Below are positions 26,367 through 35,576 of a stretch of 64,000 nt of DNA, piece after piece (positions within the stretch are counted from its first letter, which is position 1; every line of letters starts with the position of its first letter). This DNA comes from Paludibacter sp. (GTDB lineage Bacteria > Bacteroidota > Bacteroidia > Bacteroidales > Paludibacteraceae). Below the pieces are notes generated by a model, which had not been told where the DNA came from, did not search any database, and saw nothing but the letters and a program-made list of their open reading frames with translations. The position numbers and the translations under genes are program-made. The DNA lies in assembly GCF_009712605.1 (NCBI RefSeq), contig NZ_WASO01000015.1, positions 310,001-374,000 on the forward strand. The letters are read 5' to 3'.

Positions 26367-27482
26367 ATGAAAAAAATTATCCTTGTTTGCGGTGCGCGTC
26401 CCAACTTTATGAAAATAGCGCCTTTGATGCACGAATTGAAGAACCATCCTCAGCTCGAAGCGGTGCTGGTGCACACCGGACAACATTACGATACCCAAAT
26501 GTCGGGCCGTTTCTTTGAAGAACTCGGCATTCCGGCTCCCAATATCAACCTCGAAGTCGGTTCTGCTTCACATGCCCAGCAAACCGCCCGTATCATGACA
26601 GGTTTTGAAAAGGTGTGCCTTGACGAAAAACCCGATTTTGTACTGGTAGTAGGTGATGTAAACAGTACTGCTGCCTGTGTATTGGTAGCCGCTAAATTGA
26701 ATATCAAAACGATACACTACGAGGCCGGTTTGCGTAGCAACGACCGCACCATGCCCGAAGAGATTAATCGTCTGGTGACCGACTCCATTAGCGATTACTT
26801 CTTTACCACCAGCGCCGATGCCGACGAAAACCTATTGAAAGAAAACGTTGCTCCGGAAAAAATCTTTATGGTGGGCAACCTGATGATTGACACCCTCGAA
26901 GCCAATCTGGCAAAAGCCGCCGGAGCTCCGCAAGTGTTCGGACTGCTCAATAAACCTGGTAAGATCGATATCAACGACCTGTCGACGAGCGGTTACGGCG
27001 TAATGACCTTCCATCGCCCGTCGAACGTGGATGAAAAAGCATCGCTGGAACGTTTGGTAAATATCTGGGGTGCTGTGTCGCAACAAATTCCGCTTGTATT
27101 TCCTATTCACCCGCGAACCTACAAAAATATTCAGCAGTTCGGCTTGCTGGATACGATTTCGGCATTCCCGAACCTGTACCTGATTGAGCCGCTCGGCTAT
27201 CTGGAATTCATCCATTTAGTGAGCCGTGCCAAATTTGCCCTGACCGATTCAGGCGGCATTCAGGAAGAGACTACCCATCTCAATATTCCCTGCCTGACCG
27301 TTCGTCCCAATACCGAACGCCCCGTTACCGTATGGGAAGGGAGCAACAAGCTGATTAAGATCGACGATATCGAAGCCGAAGCGGCTGCTATTGTCAAAGG
27401 CGATGGCAAAACCGGGAATAACCCGAAATATTGGGATGGCAAAACGGCACAACGCATTGTTGCTATTCTGGAAACGCTTTAA
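26367..27482 (+). CDS. wecB: UDP-N-acetylglucosamine 2-epimerase, WecB family
   Basis: Non-hydrolysing epimerase converting UDP-GlcNAc to UDP-ManNAc for surface glycan synthesis. The 371-residue product starts KKIILVCGARPNFMKIAPL. It has the family signatures LVHTGQHYDTQMSG, HYEAGLRSNDRTMPEEINR (acid/base region) and FALTDSGGIQEETTHLNIPCLTVRPNTERPVT. The ATG at 26367 is used because VCGARPNF should lie within the first dozen residues; an earlier in-frame start falls in the repeat tract. A second, divergent WecB-type gene follows immediately. Confidence 0.93.
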   Translation: MKKIILVCGARPNFMKIAPLMHELKNHPQLEAVLVHTGQHYDTQMSGRFFEELGIPAPNINLEVGSASHAQQTARIMTGFEKVCLDEKPDFVLVVGDVNSTAACVLVAAKLNIKTIHYEAGLRSNDRTMPEEINRLVTDSISDYFFTTSADADENLLKENVAPEKIFMVGNLMIDTLEANLAKAAGAPQVFGLLNKPGKIDINDLSTSGYGVMTFHRPSNVDEKASLERLVNIWGAVSQQIPLVFPIHPRTYKNIQQFGLLDTISAFPNLYLIEPLGYLEFIHLVSRAKFALTDSGGIQEETTHLNIPCLTVRPNTERPVTVWEGSNKLIKIDDIEAEAAAIVKGDGKTGNNPKYWDGKTAQRIVAILETL

Positions 27483-27497
27483 TTAGAGAAGTTGACC

Positions 27498-28568
27498 ATG
27501 AATCGTATTCTTACCATTGTTGGGGCACGGCCTCAGTTTGTAAAGGCGGCTGCCGTTTCGCGGTCGCTGAAGCAACATGGTATTGAAGAGATTCTGGTAC
27601 ACACCGGACAGCATTACGATGCCAATATGTCGGAGATCTTTTTCGAGGAGATGGAAATCCCGAAACCTGCCTATAGTCTTGACATTCATGGTTTGAATCA
27701 CGGAGCAATGACCGGGCGCATGCTCGAGGGTATCGAATCTATTTTACTCAACGAAAAGCCCGAAGCCCTGATGGTTTTCGGGGATACTAATTCCACGCTG
27801 GCCGGTGCACTGGCAGCTTCTAAACTTCATATTCCCGTGGTTCATGTCGAAGCCGGATTGCGCTCGTTCAACAGGCAAATGCCAGAAGAGATCAATCGTA
27901 TCCTTACCGACCGCATATCCGATATTTTGTTTTGCCCCACCGATATTGCCGTTCAAAACCTTGAAAACGAAGGCTTCCGTAATTTTCCGGTACAATTGGT
28001 CAAAAGCGGGGATGTGATGCTGGATGCTGCTCTTTTTTATGCTAAGAAAGCTGCAGCAAAATCGACTATCATTGAGGATTTAGGACTCAATGAATTTGTA
28101 CTGGCAACTATTCACCGGCAGGAGAACACCGACGATGTGCAAAAATTGCGGCAGCTAATCGAAGGGTTAAACGAGATAACCCGGAAAACACCGGTGGTGT
28201 TACCATTGCATCCGCGCACACGAGCCATTTTGCAACAAAACGGAATCGCATTGCAATGTCGAACTATCGATCCGGTGGGCTATTTCGATATGATTCGTCT
28301 CCTGCAACATTGCCAGTTGGTCGTTACAGATAGCGGAGGCGTGCAAAAAGAAGCCTTCTTCTTTGGAAAACAGTGCATCACCCTGCGCGAACAGACCGAA
28401 TGGACCGAGCTTGTTGCAGGCGGATTCAATACCCTGGTTGGCACTGACAAGGCGTTGCTGATGGCGGCCTTTGAAGAAGCAAAAACGAATCACCCCGATT
28501 TTTCTATCAACTTATATGGTAATGGTCAAGCCTCAGACATTATTGCCGACACAATTTCAAAAGCCTGA
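27498..28568 (+). CDS. UDP-N-acetylglucosamine 2-epimerase, WecB family (second paralogue)
   Basis: A 356-residue second member of the epimerase family, clearly diverged from its neighbour. It has MNRILTIVGARPQFVKAAAV, LVHTGQHYDANMSEIFFEEM, HVEAGLRSFNRQMPEEINR, ATIHRQENTD and VVTDSGGVQKEAFFFGKQCITLREQTEWTE. This subfamily often acts on substituted UDP-sugars (for example UDP-GlcNAc3NAc or related), but the substrate is not settled here. The ATG at 27498 is preferred to an in-frame TTG at 27492. Six bases separate it from the flippase gene, so it belongs to the same operon. Confidence 0.9.
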   Translation: MNRILTIVGARPQFVKAAAVSRSLKQHGIEEILVHTGQHYDANMSEIFFEEMEIPKPAYSLDIHGLNHGAMTGRMLEGIESILLNEKPEALMVFGDTNSTLAGALAASKLHIPVVHVEAGLRSFNRQMPEEINRILTDRISDILFCPTDIAVQNLENEGFRNFPVQLVKSGDVMLDAALFYAKKAAAKSTIIEDLGLNEFVLATIHRQENTDDVQKLRQLIEGLNEITRKTPVVLPLHPRTRAILQQNGIALQCRTIDPVGYFDMIRLLQHCQLVVTDSGGVQKEAFFFGKQCITLREQTEWTELVAGGFNTLVGTDKALLMAAFEEAKTNHPDFSINLYGNGQASDIIADTISKA

Positions 28569-28574
28569 TTTTGA

Positions 28575-29978
28575 ATGGAACAAATTGGACGTAAAGATGT
28601 AATCTGGAACTTTGCAGGGACCTTTATGCGGATTGCCTCGGGTCTGCTTGTTCTTCCTTTGGTGCTTCATCTACTGCCATCGAAGGAAGTTGGGCTTTGG
28701 AATATTTTTCTTACTATCGGAGGACTGGCGGCGCTGCTCGATTTTGGGTTTTCCAATGCTTTTTCACGCAATATCACTTATGTTTTCAGTGGAGCCAAGG
28801 AATTGAAATCTGAGGGCTACGTTACGGTCGCTGAAAACGATAAATCAATTGATTATGGCTTGCTCAAGAGCCTGATTGCAGCGATGAGGCGTTACTATGC
28901 CATTATTGCCGGTATTTTTTTGCTGGTCTTTTTCGTGGCATCTCCTTTTTACTTACCCTATATTTTTGAAAAAAACAATTATCAGGGAAATATCGCGACT
29001 GTGTGGATAGCCTGGATTGTTTATGGTATATTGGTTGCTTATCAGCTTTACACATACTATTATAGCTCGTTGTTGCTGGGGCGTGGTTTTGTAAAAAAAT
29101 ACCAGCAGATCGTCATCATCGGTCATGGCTCACGCATTCTGTCGTCCGTTATCATGCTGTTACTGGGTTTTGGTCTCATCTCTTTGGTATTCGGGCAACT
29201 GATAAGCGATGTGGTGAATCGTATTCTTTGTTATTCAACTTTTTACGACAAAGAAACAAAACAGCAGATGGCTTGCAGCAACAAGAAAAGCGTGAAAGAG
29301 ATCATGGCGGTTATGACTCCGAATGCCCTTAAAGTGGGTGTGACGGTGATCCGTGGATTCCTGATGTATCAGGGTATTTTGCTGATGGCTCCTTTGTATC
29401 TTTCATTGACAGTGATTGGTGAGTTTGGTACAACACGGCAGTTTATTGAGCTGATTTCGAGTATCGGTATGATTGTTTTTAATACCTATTTCCCAAAAAT
29501 GACGCATTATCGGGTAACCGGAGATATGGATAGTTTGAAGCGATTGTGGTTGAAATCAAACACATTTTTACTGTTTTTCTACATCATAGCCGGTACCGGA
29601 TTTGTGGTAATAGGCCCTTATTTCATGGCGCTTATTCACAGTAAAACCAATTTTCTGGCCAGCGGATTGATAGTTATTTACCTGATTATTTCGTACATGG
29701 AAGTAAATAGCGGCATGTCTACCGCCTTTTTGACGATAAAAAACGAGGTGCCTTTCTTCAAATCCAATCTTATTTCGGGCTTTCTTGCATTTATTGCCGT
29801 ATTTTTGTTGCTGCAATTCTCTACCTTGGGCGTGGCTTCCATTATTCTCGGAATTGGCTTGTCTCAGATGGTTTACCAGTACTGGAAATGGCCTTTGGTT
29901 GTCAAAAAAGATTTGCAACTAACGGCCGGAAATTACTTCGGATTTATCGGAAATGTAATTAAACACGGCTGGAAATAA
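28575..29978 (+). CDS. Wzx-like polysaccharide flippase (MATE-like)
   Basis: Inner-membrane lipid-linked oligosaccharide flippase of 467 residues with about 12-14 hydrophobic segments. It starts with the usual DVIWNFAGTFMRIASGLLVLPLVLHLLPSKEVGLWNIF, followed by LLDFGFSNAFSRNITYVFSG. This is the pattern of Wzx/MATE-superfamily polysaccharide exporters. It sits between epimerase and glycosyltransferase genes, so it should translocate the glycan built by this cluster. No Wzy polymerase or chain-length regulator is present in the window. Confidence 0.87.
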   Translation: MEQIGRKDVIWNFAGTFMRIASGLLVLPLVLHLLPSKEVGLWNIFLTIGGLAALLDFGFSNAFSRNITYVFSGAKELKSEGYVTVAENDKSIDYGLLKSLIAAMRRYYAIIAGIFLLVFFVASPFYLPYIFEKNNYQGNIATVWIAWIVYGILVAYQLYTYYYSSLLLGRGFVKKYQQIVIIGHGSRILSSVIMLLLGFGLISLVFGQLISDVVNRILCYSTFYDKETKQQMACSNKKSVKEIMAVMTPNALKVGVTVIRGFLMYQGILLMAPLYLSLTVIGEFGTTRQFIELISSIGMIVFNTYFPKMTHYRVTGDMDSLKRLWLKSNTFLLFFYIIAGTGFVVIGPYFMALIHSKTNFLASGLIVIYLIISYMEVNSGMSTAFLTIKNEVPFFKSNLISGFLAFIAVFLLLQFSTLGVASIILGIGLSQMVYQYWKWPLVVKKDLQLTAGNYFGFIGNVIKHGWK

Positions 29979-30003
29979 ATATTATTTGAATATCAGATAG
30001 TTT

Positions 30004-30933
30004 ATGCTGACCCTTTTAACACACAACAGCACTGCATTTATTTACAAGCTGAAACGGATTAAACGTAAACTGTTCGGCGAAGCAGCCTATACCCGTGGGC
30101 ATGGAGCTGTTACGGGCGGAATTACCGATGGCCTCGATCGTTTGGGCGTTGAGTACAACATCAACGTAACCCGTCGTTCGGAGATCGGCGATCATGTTCA
30201 TGTGTTATCGGGATTTGAGGCTTTGCATTTTGCCCTTGAACTGAAACGAAAAGGGAAGATAAAACGACTGACGGTGGGTCCCAACGTGGCGGTTTCGTCG
30301 GCTGATGAAGGTGGAATCATTGCCTCCGATCTTGTCGATAAAATGCTGGTTCCATCGCAATGGGTGCTGGATGCGTTTGTTGAAGATAATCCCGCCGTGG
30401 AAGGACGTATCGCTATCTGGTGTAGTGGCGTGAATCCCGACGAATGGAATCTTCCCAAACAATTGCCGGCGGGGCACCAACGACGTTGCCTGCTCTATTT
30501 GAAATATCCCCAGAAAAAACTGGCAGAACAATGCAAGGCTTTGCTGGAAAGTGTGAACATCGCTTATGAATCGATTGTTTACGGCAGCTATACCAAAGAT
30601 GAAATGAAGGCAAAACTGGCAAGTGTCGACTTTGCCATTGTGTTTTCTGCAACCGAAACTCAGGGTATTGCTCTGTTTGAAATGTGGGCTTCCGATACCC
30701 CGACATTTGTCTGGAATCAGGGAAATTATCAATATAAACTGAGAAACTATGCTGCTTCGAGTGCACCTTACCTAAGCGGGGAAACAGGCTGTTTCTTTCG
30801 TGACATGCAGGAACTCGAAACGCTTTTGACACAACATACAGACCTCTCCGTTTTTCATCCCCGCGAATGGATTTTGGCAAACGGTACAAATGAAATTTCG
30901 GCCCGCAGCTTTCTTAACCTGATTTCCGAATGA
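30004..30933 (+). CDS. Glycosyltransferase, GT4-like, short
   Basis: A 309-residue putative GT-B transferase. Recognisable pieces are HGAVTGGITDGLDRLGVEYNIN near 30-50, a middle PSQWVLDAFVEDNP and IAIWCSGVNPDEWN (inter-domain region), and VFSATETQGIALFEMWASDTPTFVWN near 215-240, the usual donor-site ETxGxxxxE area. It is shorter than typical GT4 enzymes. It overlaps the next gene by four bases (ATGA), indicating translational coupling. Sugar and acceptor unknown. Confidence 0.8.
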   Translation: MLTLLTHNSTAFIYKLKRIKRKLFGEAAYTRGHGAVTGGITDGLDRLGVEYNINVTRRSEIGDHVHVLSGFEALHFALELKRKGKIKRLTVGPNVAVSSADEGGIIASDLVDKMLVPSQWVLDAFVEDNPAVEGRIAIWCSGVNPDEWNLPKQLPAGHQRRCLLYLKYPQKKLAEQCKALLESVNIAYESIVYGSYTKDEMKAKLASVDFAIVFSATETQGIALFEMWASDTPTFVWNQGNYQYKLRNYAASSAPYLSGETGCFFRDMQELETLLTQHTDLSVFHPREWILANGTNEISARSFLNLISE

Positions 30934-31955
30934 TGACAGATGCCTTGCAATACGGAAGTGTGGTTTCGATATTGGTGCCGGTCTACAATGTTGAAAAATA
31001 TATTGCAAAGTGTGTGCATTCGTTGTGCGGTCAGAGTTATGAAAACATTGAGTTTGTCTTTGTAAACGATTGTTCGACAGATAACAGTGTGTCTGTTTTG
31101 CAGCAAACGATCGAACAATATCCCGAACGCAAAGAACGGGTGAAAATGATTTCGCATGTTGCCAACAAAGGCATCGGTCAGACCCGGAATACCTTACTTG
31201 ACGCTGCAACCGGCGATTGCCTGCTGTGGGTCGATAGCGACGATTTTCTGGAACAAGATGCGGTAGAAATGTTGGTGCGACAGGCAGTGCAACAACAGGC
31301 CGATATTGTTACTACCGACAGCTTTTTCTCTTATCGGGGAGAAGCTCAGGTGTCGGTCGTGAAACAAAATTTTCCGGAGGCTTCGCAATCGTATATCGAA
31401 GGACTTGCTTTTCATGAAACCCGCGCGGCTTTGTGGGGAACGCTTTCCAAACGCTCTTTGTGGACAACGCACAAAATAAGAATGGCCGAAGGAGTCAACT
31501 TCGGTGAAGATTATTTTGCTACGGTTCGGCTTTTTTATTTTGCCCAAAAGGTAGCAGTTCTCCATCATCCGCTTTACTATTACAACCAGTCGAATCTGGG
31601 ATCATACAGCAGTGGAAGCAAGCAGACGCTCCATTTTGAGTCGATGATACGTTTATTCGACTTGCTTCAGGATTTCTTTATTCAGCAAAACGATTTGCCT
31701 CGCTTTGAAAACTATCTGGCAAAAGCCCGTTTGATGGATCGTGGGGCTTATCTTTTGCATACCACACCGGTTTTACGCAGAAAATATGCTCCACTTTTTG
31801 CCGACGTTGAAAAACAATACCCGGAAATTAAGTTGCCATTTTCTGGCTGGCAACGTTTTTTGTTGAAAGTCATCACTTCACGATTATATCTTGCAGGAGA
31901 TTTGGTTATCCTGATGGCGAAGGTGTTCAGACGGTATCTGGGCGTTAAATTTTAA
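30930..31955 (+). CDS. GT2-family glycosyltransferase
   Basis: An inverting GT-A transferase of 341 residues. It has the GT2 opening VSILVPVYNVEKYIAKCVHSL (about 9-29), the nucleotide site EFVFVNDCSTDNSV, and the metal-binding WVDSDDFLEQDAVEML at about 93-108. The carboxy-terminal part is unlike well-known specificities. Overlaps the previous gene by four bases; the next starts 14 bases downstream. Adds a sugar to the glycan built by this cluster. Confidence 0.92.
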   Translation: MMTDALQYGSVVSILVPVYNVEKYIAKCVHSLCGQSYENIEFVFVNDCSTDNSVSVLQQTIEQYPERKERVKMISHVANKGIGQTRNTLLDAATGDCLLWVDSDDFLEQDAVEMLVRQAVQQQADIVTTDSFFSYRGEAQVSVVKQNFPEASQSYIEGLAFHETRAALWGTLSKRSLWTTHKIRMAEGVNFGEDYFATVRLFYFAQKVAVLHHPLYYYNQSNLGSYSSGSKQTLHFESMIRLFDLLQDFFIQQNDLPRFENYLAKARLMDRGAYLLHTTPVLRRKYAPLFADVEKQYPEIKLPFSGWQRFLLKVITSRLYLAGDLVILMAKVFRRYLGVKF

Positions 31956-31969
31956 TTTGCAGCAATTCA

Positions 31970-33073
31970 ATGAATATTCTATACTATTTTGCCGAAACGA
32001 GCGCTTACATGCAGCAGTGGCAGCGTTTTCATCTGTTGGACGAACTGGAGCGGGCAGGGCATACTGTTACTGTGTATAATCCGCTGACTTTTACGTCGAC
32101 AGATGAGGCAAATGAGAAGTTGATTCCCTTTTTGCAAAAAGCAGGGAAATCCTACGATTTGTTCATGAACTGCGTGCCGTCGCGCTTGTTGTATCCCGAA
32201 ACCATGCAGAAAGTGAAGTCTTTGGGCATTCCTTCGTTGCTGATTTGTTTCGACAATCTTCATGCTCCTTTCATTCATAAGGAGATAGCTCCATACTTTG
32301 ACTTGGTTTGGCTCACTTCTAAAGAAACACAATACCTGTTTGACGGATGGAAGTGCAACTCTGTTTTTCAGCCTTACGCGGCCAACCCGCACCTTTTTAA
32401 ACCTGATTTCGGTGAGGAAATTCTGTCGGTGGGGTTTATTGGAACGCTTTATGACGACCGGGTGATTCGGGTCAATTCTCTGACCGAACATCAGATTCCC
32501 TGCACCTTGTATTCCGATGGATTTTTTGCCGACGGAAAGGGTGGTGCCGGAAAATCGTTGACCTATAAAGATACTCTGAGGTTGCTGGCAAACCTGTCAA
32601 CTTTTGCCATCGGTCGCCGCGTGGCTTGTGGAACGGTGATGAATAAATTGTTTCCCGAAAAAAAACAACTCCATCGGAACGATTTTCTGGAGCTGAAACG
32701 TTCGGTACCGTTTGAACAGATGAACGCGGTTTATTCCAATCATGCGCTGTCGCTGGGAATTTCCGAATTACGAAATACCTTTGTGCTGAAAAATCCGGTG
32801 CATAAAATTCACTTACGCACTTTTGAAATCCCGATGTGCGGTGGTTTGCAAATTGCGCCTTACCGTGAAGAACTGGCCGGATATTTTGAGGATGATAAAG
32901 AAATAGTTTTGTGTCGCAGTGATGAAGAATTTGTCTCAAAAGCGGCGTTTTACCTGAAACCGGAGAATGCTGCATTACGTCGCACGATGAAAGAAAATGC
33001 CCGCAAAAGGGCGGAGTCCGATCACACCTGGAACCGTCGTTTCGAGGCAGTGTTCGGCCGTTTGTTCAATTGA
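31970..33073 (+). CDS. CgeB-like glycosyltransferase family protein
   Basis: A 367-residue GT-B-like protein. It shows the CgeB/Glyco_trans_1_2 pattern: LLICFDNLHAP and LVWLTSKETQYLF in the middle, and near the end IHLRTFEIPMCGGLQIAPYREELAGYFEDDKEIVLCRSDEEF, the conserved R-x-F-E-x-x-x-x-G-G region. The role is probably glycan or glycoconjugate synthesis. It lies between GT2 and GT4 genes of the same orientation; the next gene's ATG begins six bases after its stop. Confidence 0.83.
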   Translation: MNILYYFAETSAYMQQWQRFHLLDELERAGHTVTVYNPLTFTSTDEANEKLIPFLQKAGKSYDLFMNCVPSRLLYPETMQKVKSLGIPSLLICFDNLHAPFIHKEIAPYFDLVWLTSKETQYLFDGWKCNSVFQPYAANPHLFKPDFGEEILSVGFIGTLYDDRVIRVNSLTEHQIPCTLYSDGFFADGKGGAGKSLTYKDTLRLLANLSTFAIGRRVACGTVMNKLFPEKKQLHRNDFLELKRSVPFEQMNAVYSNHALSLGISELRNTFVLKNPVHKIHLRTFEIPMCGGLQIAPYREELAGYFEDDKEIVLCRSDEEFVSKAAFYLKPENAALRRTMKENARKRAESDHTWNRRFEAVFGRLFN

Positions 33074-33078
33074 AGAAA

Positions 33079-34230
33079 ATGAAAATTATTTATACAATAT
33101 CAACAACAGCAGCCAAAGGCGGAGGCATGGAGCGGGTGGTGGTGCAGAAGGCAAATTACATGGCCGACGTGCTTGGCCATGAAGTTATTATTCTTACTAC
33201 CGATCATAAAGGACAACCTTCGTTTTATCCCTTTTCTCCGAAAATACGGCATATTGAGCTCGATCTTAATTATCTGGAACTGGCTAAAGAAAAGAATTTT
33301 TTGAAGAGTTATTTTCTTTACCGCAAAAAGCTCAGGGAGCATCGTCGTTTGCTGGAAGAGATATTGATGACCGAAAAAGCCGATATTGTGGTGTCGATGT
33401 CGCGTGACGAAAAAGAGTTTCTGTACAAGATCAAAGATGGCAGCAAGAAAATCCTGGAATCGCACCGTTGCCTCAAACCGAGGGCGAAGATTGAGTTTCG
33501 GAGAGCGACAAGTTGGTTGCAACGGGCACGTATTCTCTACCGCCTGCGTCACGACTCGCATCTACCGGTTCACTACGACCGCTTTATTGTGTTGACGGAA
33601 GAGGATAAACAGTTCTGGCTTGAGAAACCGAATGTGGAAGTGGTGCCCAATCCGCTGCCTTTTACAACCGAACAACATGCCGATTACTCCGCTAAACGGA
33701 TTCTCACCATCGGACGGATTTCCTTTGACAAGGGAATCGACCGTTTGCTGGAGATTTGGGAACGGGTGGTACCTGATTTTCCGGAATGGAAATTGTCGCT
33801 AGTGGGCGATGTGGTCGACAATGAATTGATAGACAGAATTAATGCATCGTCATACAGGAGTTCTGTAGAAATATTACCTCCTACGCCTCATATCTTTGAA
33901 GAGTATATCAGCAGTTCCATTTATGTGATGACCTCTCGCTTTGAAGGCTTACCAATGGTGTTGTTGGAGGCTGTTGCCTGCGGATTGCCAATTGTTTCGT
34001 ATGCTTTCAAATGCGGTCCGCGCGATGTAATTCGTGATGGGGAGGACGGTTTTCTTGTTGCAGAAGATGATGCCGACACCTTCGTCGAAAAGCTTTCGTT
34101 ACTGATGGCGAATGATGCCTTGCGCCAACAAATGGGACTTCAAGCGAAAATAAACAGCGATCGTTTTTCGATGAAAAATGTCATGAATCACTGGAATGAG
34201 CTTTTTATTGGGCTTTCAGGTGCGAAGTGA
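33079..34230 (+). CDS. GT4-family glycosyltransferase
   Basis: A retaining GT-B transferase of 383 residues. It opens MKIIYTISTTAAKGGGMERVV with the GGxER acceptor-side motif. The donor domain has ILTIGRISFDKGIDRLLEIW (about 210-229) and SRFEGLPMVLLEAVACGLPIVSY, the canonical E-x7-E region, followed by KCGPRDVIRDGEDGFLV. ATG 33079 is chosen over an upstream in-frame TTG overlapping the previous stop. Last plus-strand gene of the polysaccharide cluster, convergent with the next transferase (two-base gap). Confidence 0.93.
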   Translation: MKIIYTISTTAAKGGGMERVVVQKANYMADVLGHEVIILTTDHKGQPSFYPFSPKIRHIELDLNYLELAKEKNFLKSYFLYRKKLREHRRLLEEILMTEKADIVVSMSRDEKEFLYKIKDGSKKILESHRCLKPRAKIEFRRATSWLQRARILYRLRHDSHLPVHYDRFIVLTEEDKQFWLEKPNVEVVPNPLPFTTEQHADYSAKRILTIGRISFDKGIDRLLEIWERVVPDFPEWKLSLVGDVVDNELIDRINASSYRSSVEILPPTPHIFEEYISSSIYVMTSRFEGLPMVLLEAVACGLPIVSYAFKCGPRDVIRDGEDGFLVAEDDADTFVEKLSLLMANDALRQQMGLQAKINSDRFSMKNVMNHWNELFIGLSGAK

Positions 34231-34232
34231 TT

Positions 34233-35240
34233 TCAATACTTTTCAATTGCTTCCAGTAAAGCTTTGGTTCGTTGTTCCAGACTGAAAAGCTCTAAAATCC
34301 GGTCGCGGCACTCTTTTCGTTGTGCGGAGGTGTCCATAACTTCAAGCCGACGGATTTCTTCTGCTATTTTCTGCGCGTCTCGGGGAACAATTACTCCGGT
34401 TTTGCCTACAACTTCGGGCATTCCGCCTTCATTGGTGACCAACGGAATACAATAGTTTAACATAGCTTCTCCGATAGCAATTCCAAAGATTTCTACCCGC
34501 GATAACTGACAATAAAACGAAGCTTTTTCAAAGTAAGAGGCGAGTTCTGCATGTGGCAAGCGCTCAAACACCGAGATGTTTTTAGGTAACGGCTTCGGAA
34601 ATAATGCCATGGCTGCTTTATTGGGACCGATCAGTGCCAGCCTGTAATCGGGCACGTGGGCTGCAAGTTCCAGAAACGTGTCGATGCCTTTTCGCAGAAA
34701 CGTGCGTTGCGATTCGATCAGGGCAACGCATAAAATCAGTTTTTCTTTTTGCTTTGCGGTTTCGTTCGTCTGCATATTGATGCAGTTGTAAATCATCTCG
34801 TGCTTTGCTTTTGGAAACACATAACCGACTTTACGATCGACGTATTGCGAGACGGTGAGATTGACCGTCGCGTTTTTGATGCTTTGAGCGGTGAAGAATC
34901 CCCGAAATTTGGAACAGAAAGCTCCGTAGGTCAACGATCGTTCGCGGCAAATGTCGTACCCGCCAATGACTAAAAACGATTTTTTGCCGTATAAATGGGC
35001 AAACCAAACCGGTAGAAAAGAGTGGTAATCGGCAAACCAGACGTAGGTTTTATCAAATTTCCAACCGTTCAGTAGCAGGAAAAAGAACTGTTTCACCATT
35101 TCCAACGCGGTTTTACCAAGGCCTCTTACCGGGCGGAAACAATAGTCAGTGATGTCATACTTTTCTGCAAGGATTTGTCGGTCGGTCTTTACAAATGTTG
35201 ACGGCTCCTTGTAAACGAACAGAATCTTCTCTCTATGCAT
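34233..35240 (-). CDS. GT4-like glycosyltransferase on the opposite strand
   Basis: A 335-residue GT-B protein. It has LVIGGYDIC near the middle, TVSQYVDRKVGYVFPKAKHEMIYNCINM, then LILCVALIESQRTFLRKGIDTFLELA and RVEIFGIAIGEAMLNYCIPLVTNEGGMPEVVG in the donor domain. It faces the main polysaccharide cluster but overlaps the preceding YgbA_NO-type gene by eight bases, so it is read from the promoter of the peroxidase/YgbA operon. The glycan it contributes to is unknown. Confidence 0.85.
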   Translation of the reverse strand: MHREKILFVYKEPSTFVKTDRQILAEKYDITDYCFRPVRGLGKTALEMVKQFFFLLLNGWKFDKTYVWFADYHSFLPVWFAHLYGKKSFLVIGGYDICRERSLTYGAFCSKFRGFFTAQSIKNATVNLTVSQYVDRKVGYVFPKAKHEMIYNCINMQTNETAKQKEKLILCVALIESQRTFLRKGIDTFLELAAHVPDYRLALIGPNKAAMALFPKPLPKNISVFERLPHAELASYFEKASFYCQLSRVEIFGIAIGEAMLNYCIPLVTNEGGMPEVVGKTGVIVPRDAQKIAEEIRRLEVMDTSAQRKECRDRILELFSLEQRTKALLEAIEKY

Positions 35241-35568
35241 GTTGAAAAAGAAGTTTGAGGTTGGTTTTTATTCCTTGCGCCAGATGTTTCAACGTCAGTA
35301 GCGGATAGTAGAAAAAAATCCGCGGACCCGCATACCGCATTACTTCGCGGATTTGTTGGCGCTTATCGGGTTTATAGCAATGAACCGTGCAGTTTTTGCA
35401 GAATGGTTTGTCAGGAGCAAAGCGACAGTTCGAAAGCCGTTGATGCGCATATAAAAGCAATGACCGGCATTCATCGCAAAGTTCCGCTTGATGGTGTTTC
35501 CCCTTGCAATAAATGCTGATCATTGTATGAATTGTCTCTTTTTCGCGTTCTATCTTATCGGATGACAT
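35233..35568 (-). CDS. ygbA: YgbA_NO (nitrous oxide-stimulated promoter) family protein
   Basis: A 111-residue cysteine-rich cytoplasmic protein. The pattern CKGKH-x4-LCDEC-x4-LYAHQRLSNC-x6-KPFCKNCTVHCYKPDKR with conserved cysteines is characteristic of the YgbA_NO family, whose E. coli member is induced by nitric oxide stress. This suggests metal or Fe-S binding. The last 25 residues are basic and hydrophobic. It lies eight bases after a secreted glutathione peroxidase gene and overlaps a glycosyltransferase gene, forming a stress-linked small operon. Confidence 0.85.
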   Translation of the reverse strand: MSSDKIEREKETIHTMISIYCKGKHHQAELCDECRSLLLYAHQRLSNCRFAPDKPFCKNCTVHCYKPDKRQQIREVMRYAGPRIFFYYPLLTLKHLAQGIKTNLKLLFQHA

Positions 35569-35576
35569 TCGTTCGT

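Noticed and set aside
30205-30732. 175-codon minus-strand frame
   Set aside because: Antisense to a glycosyltransferase gene, no domain, no promoter.
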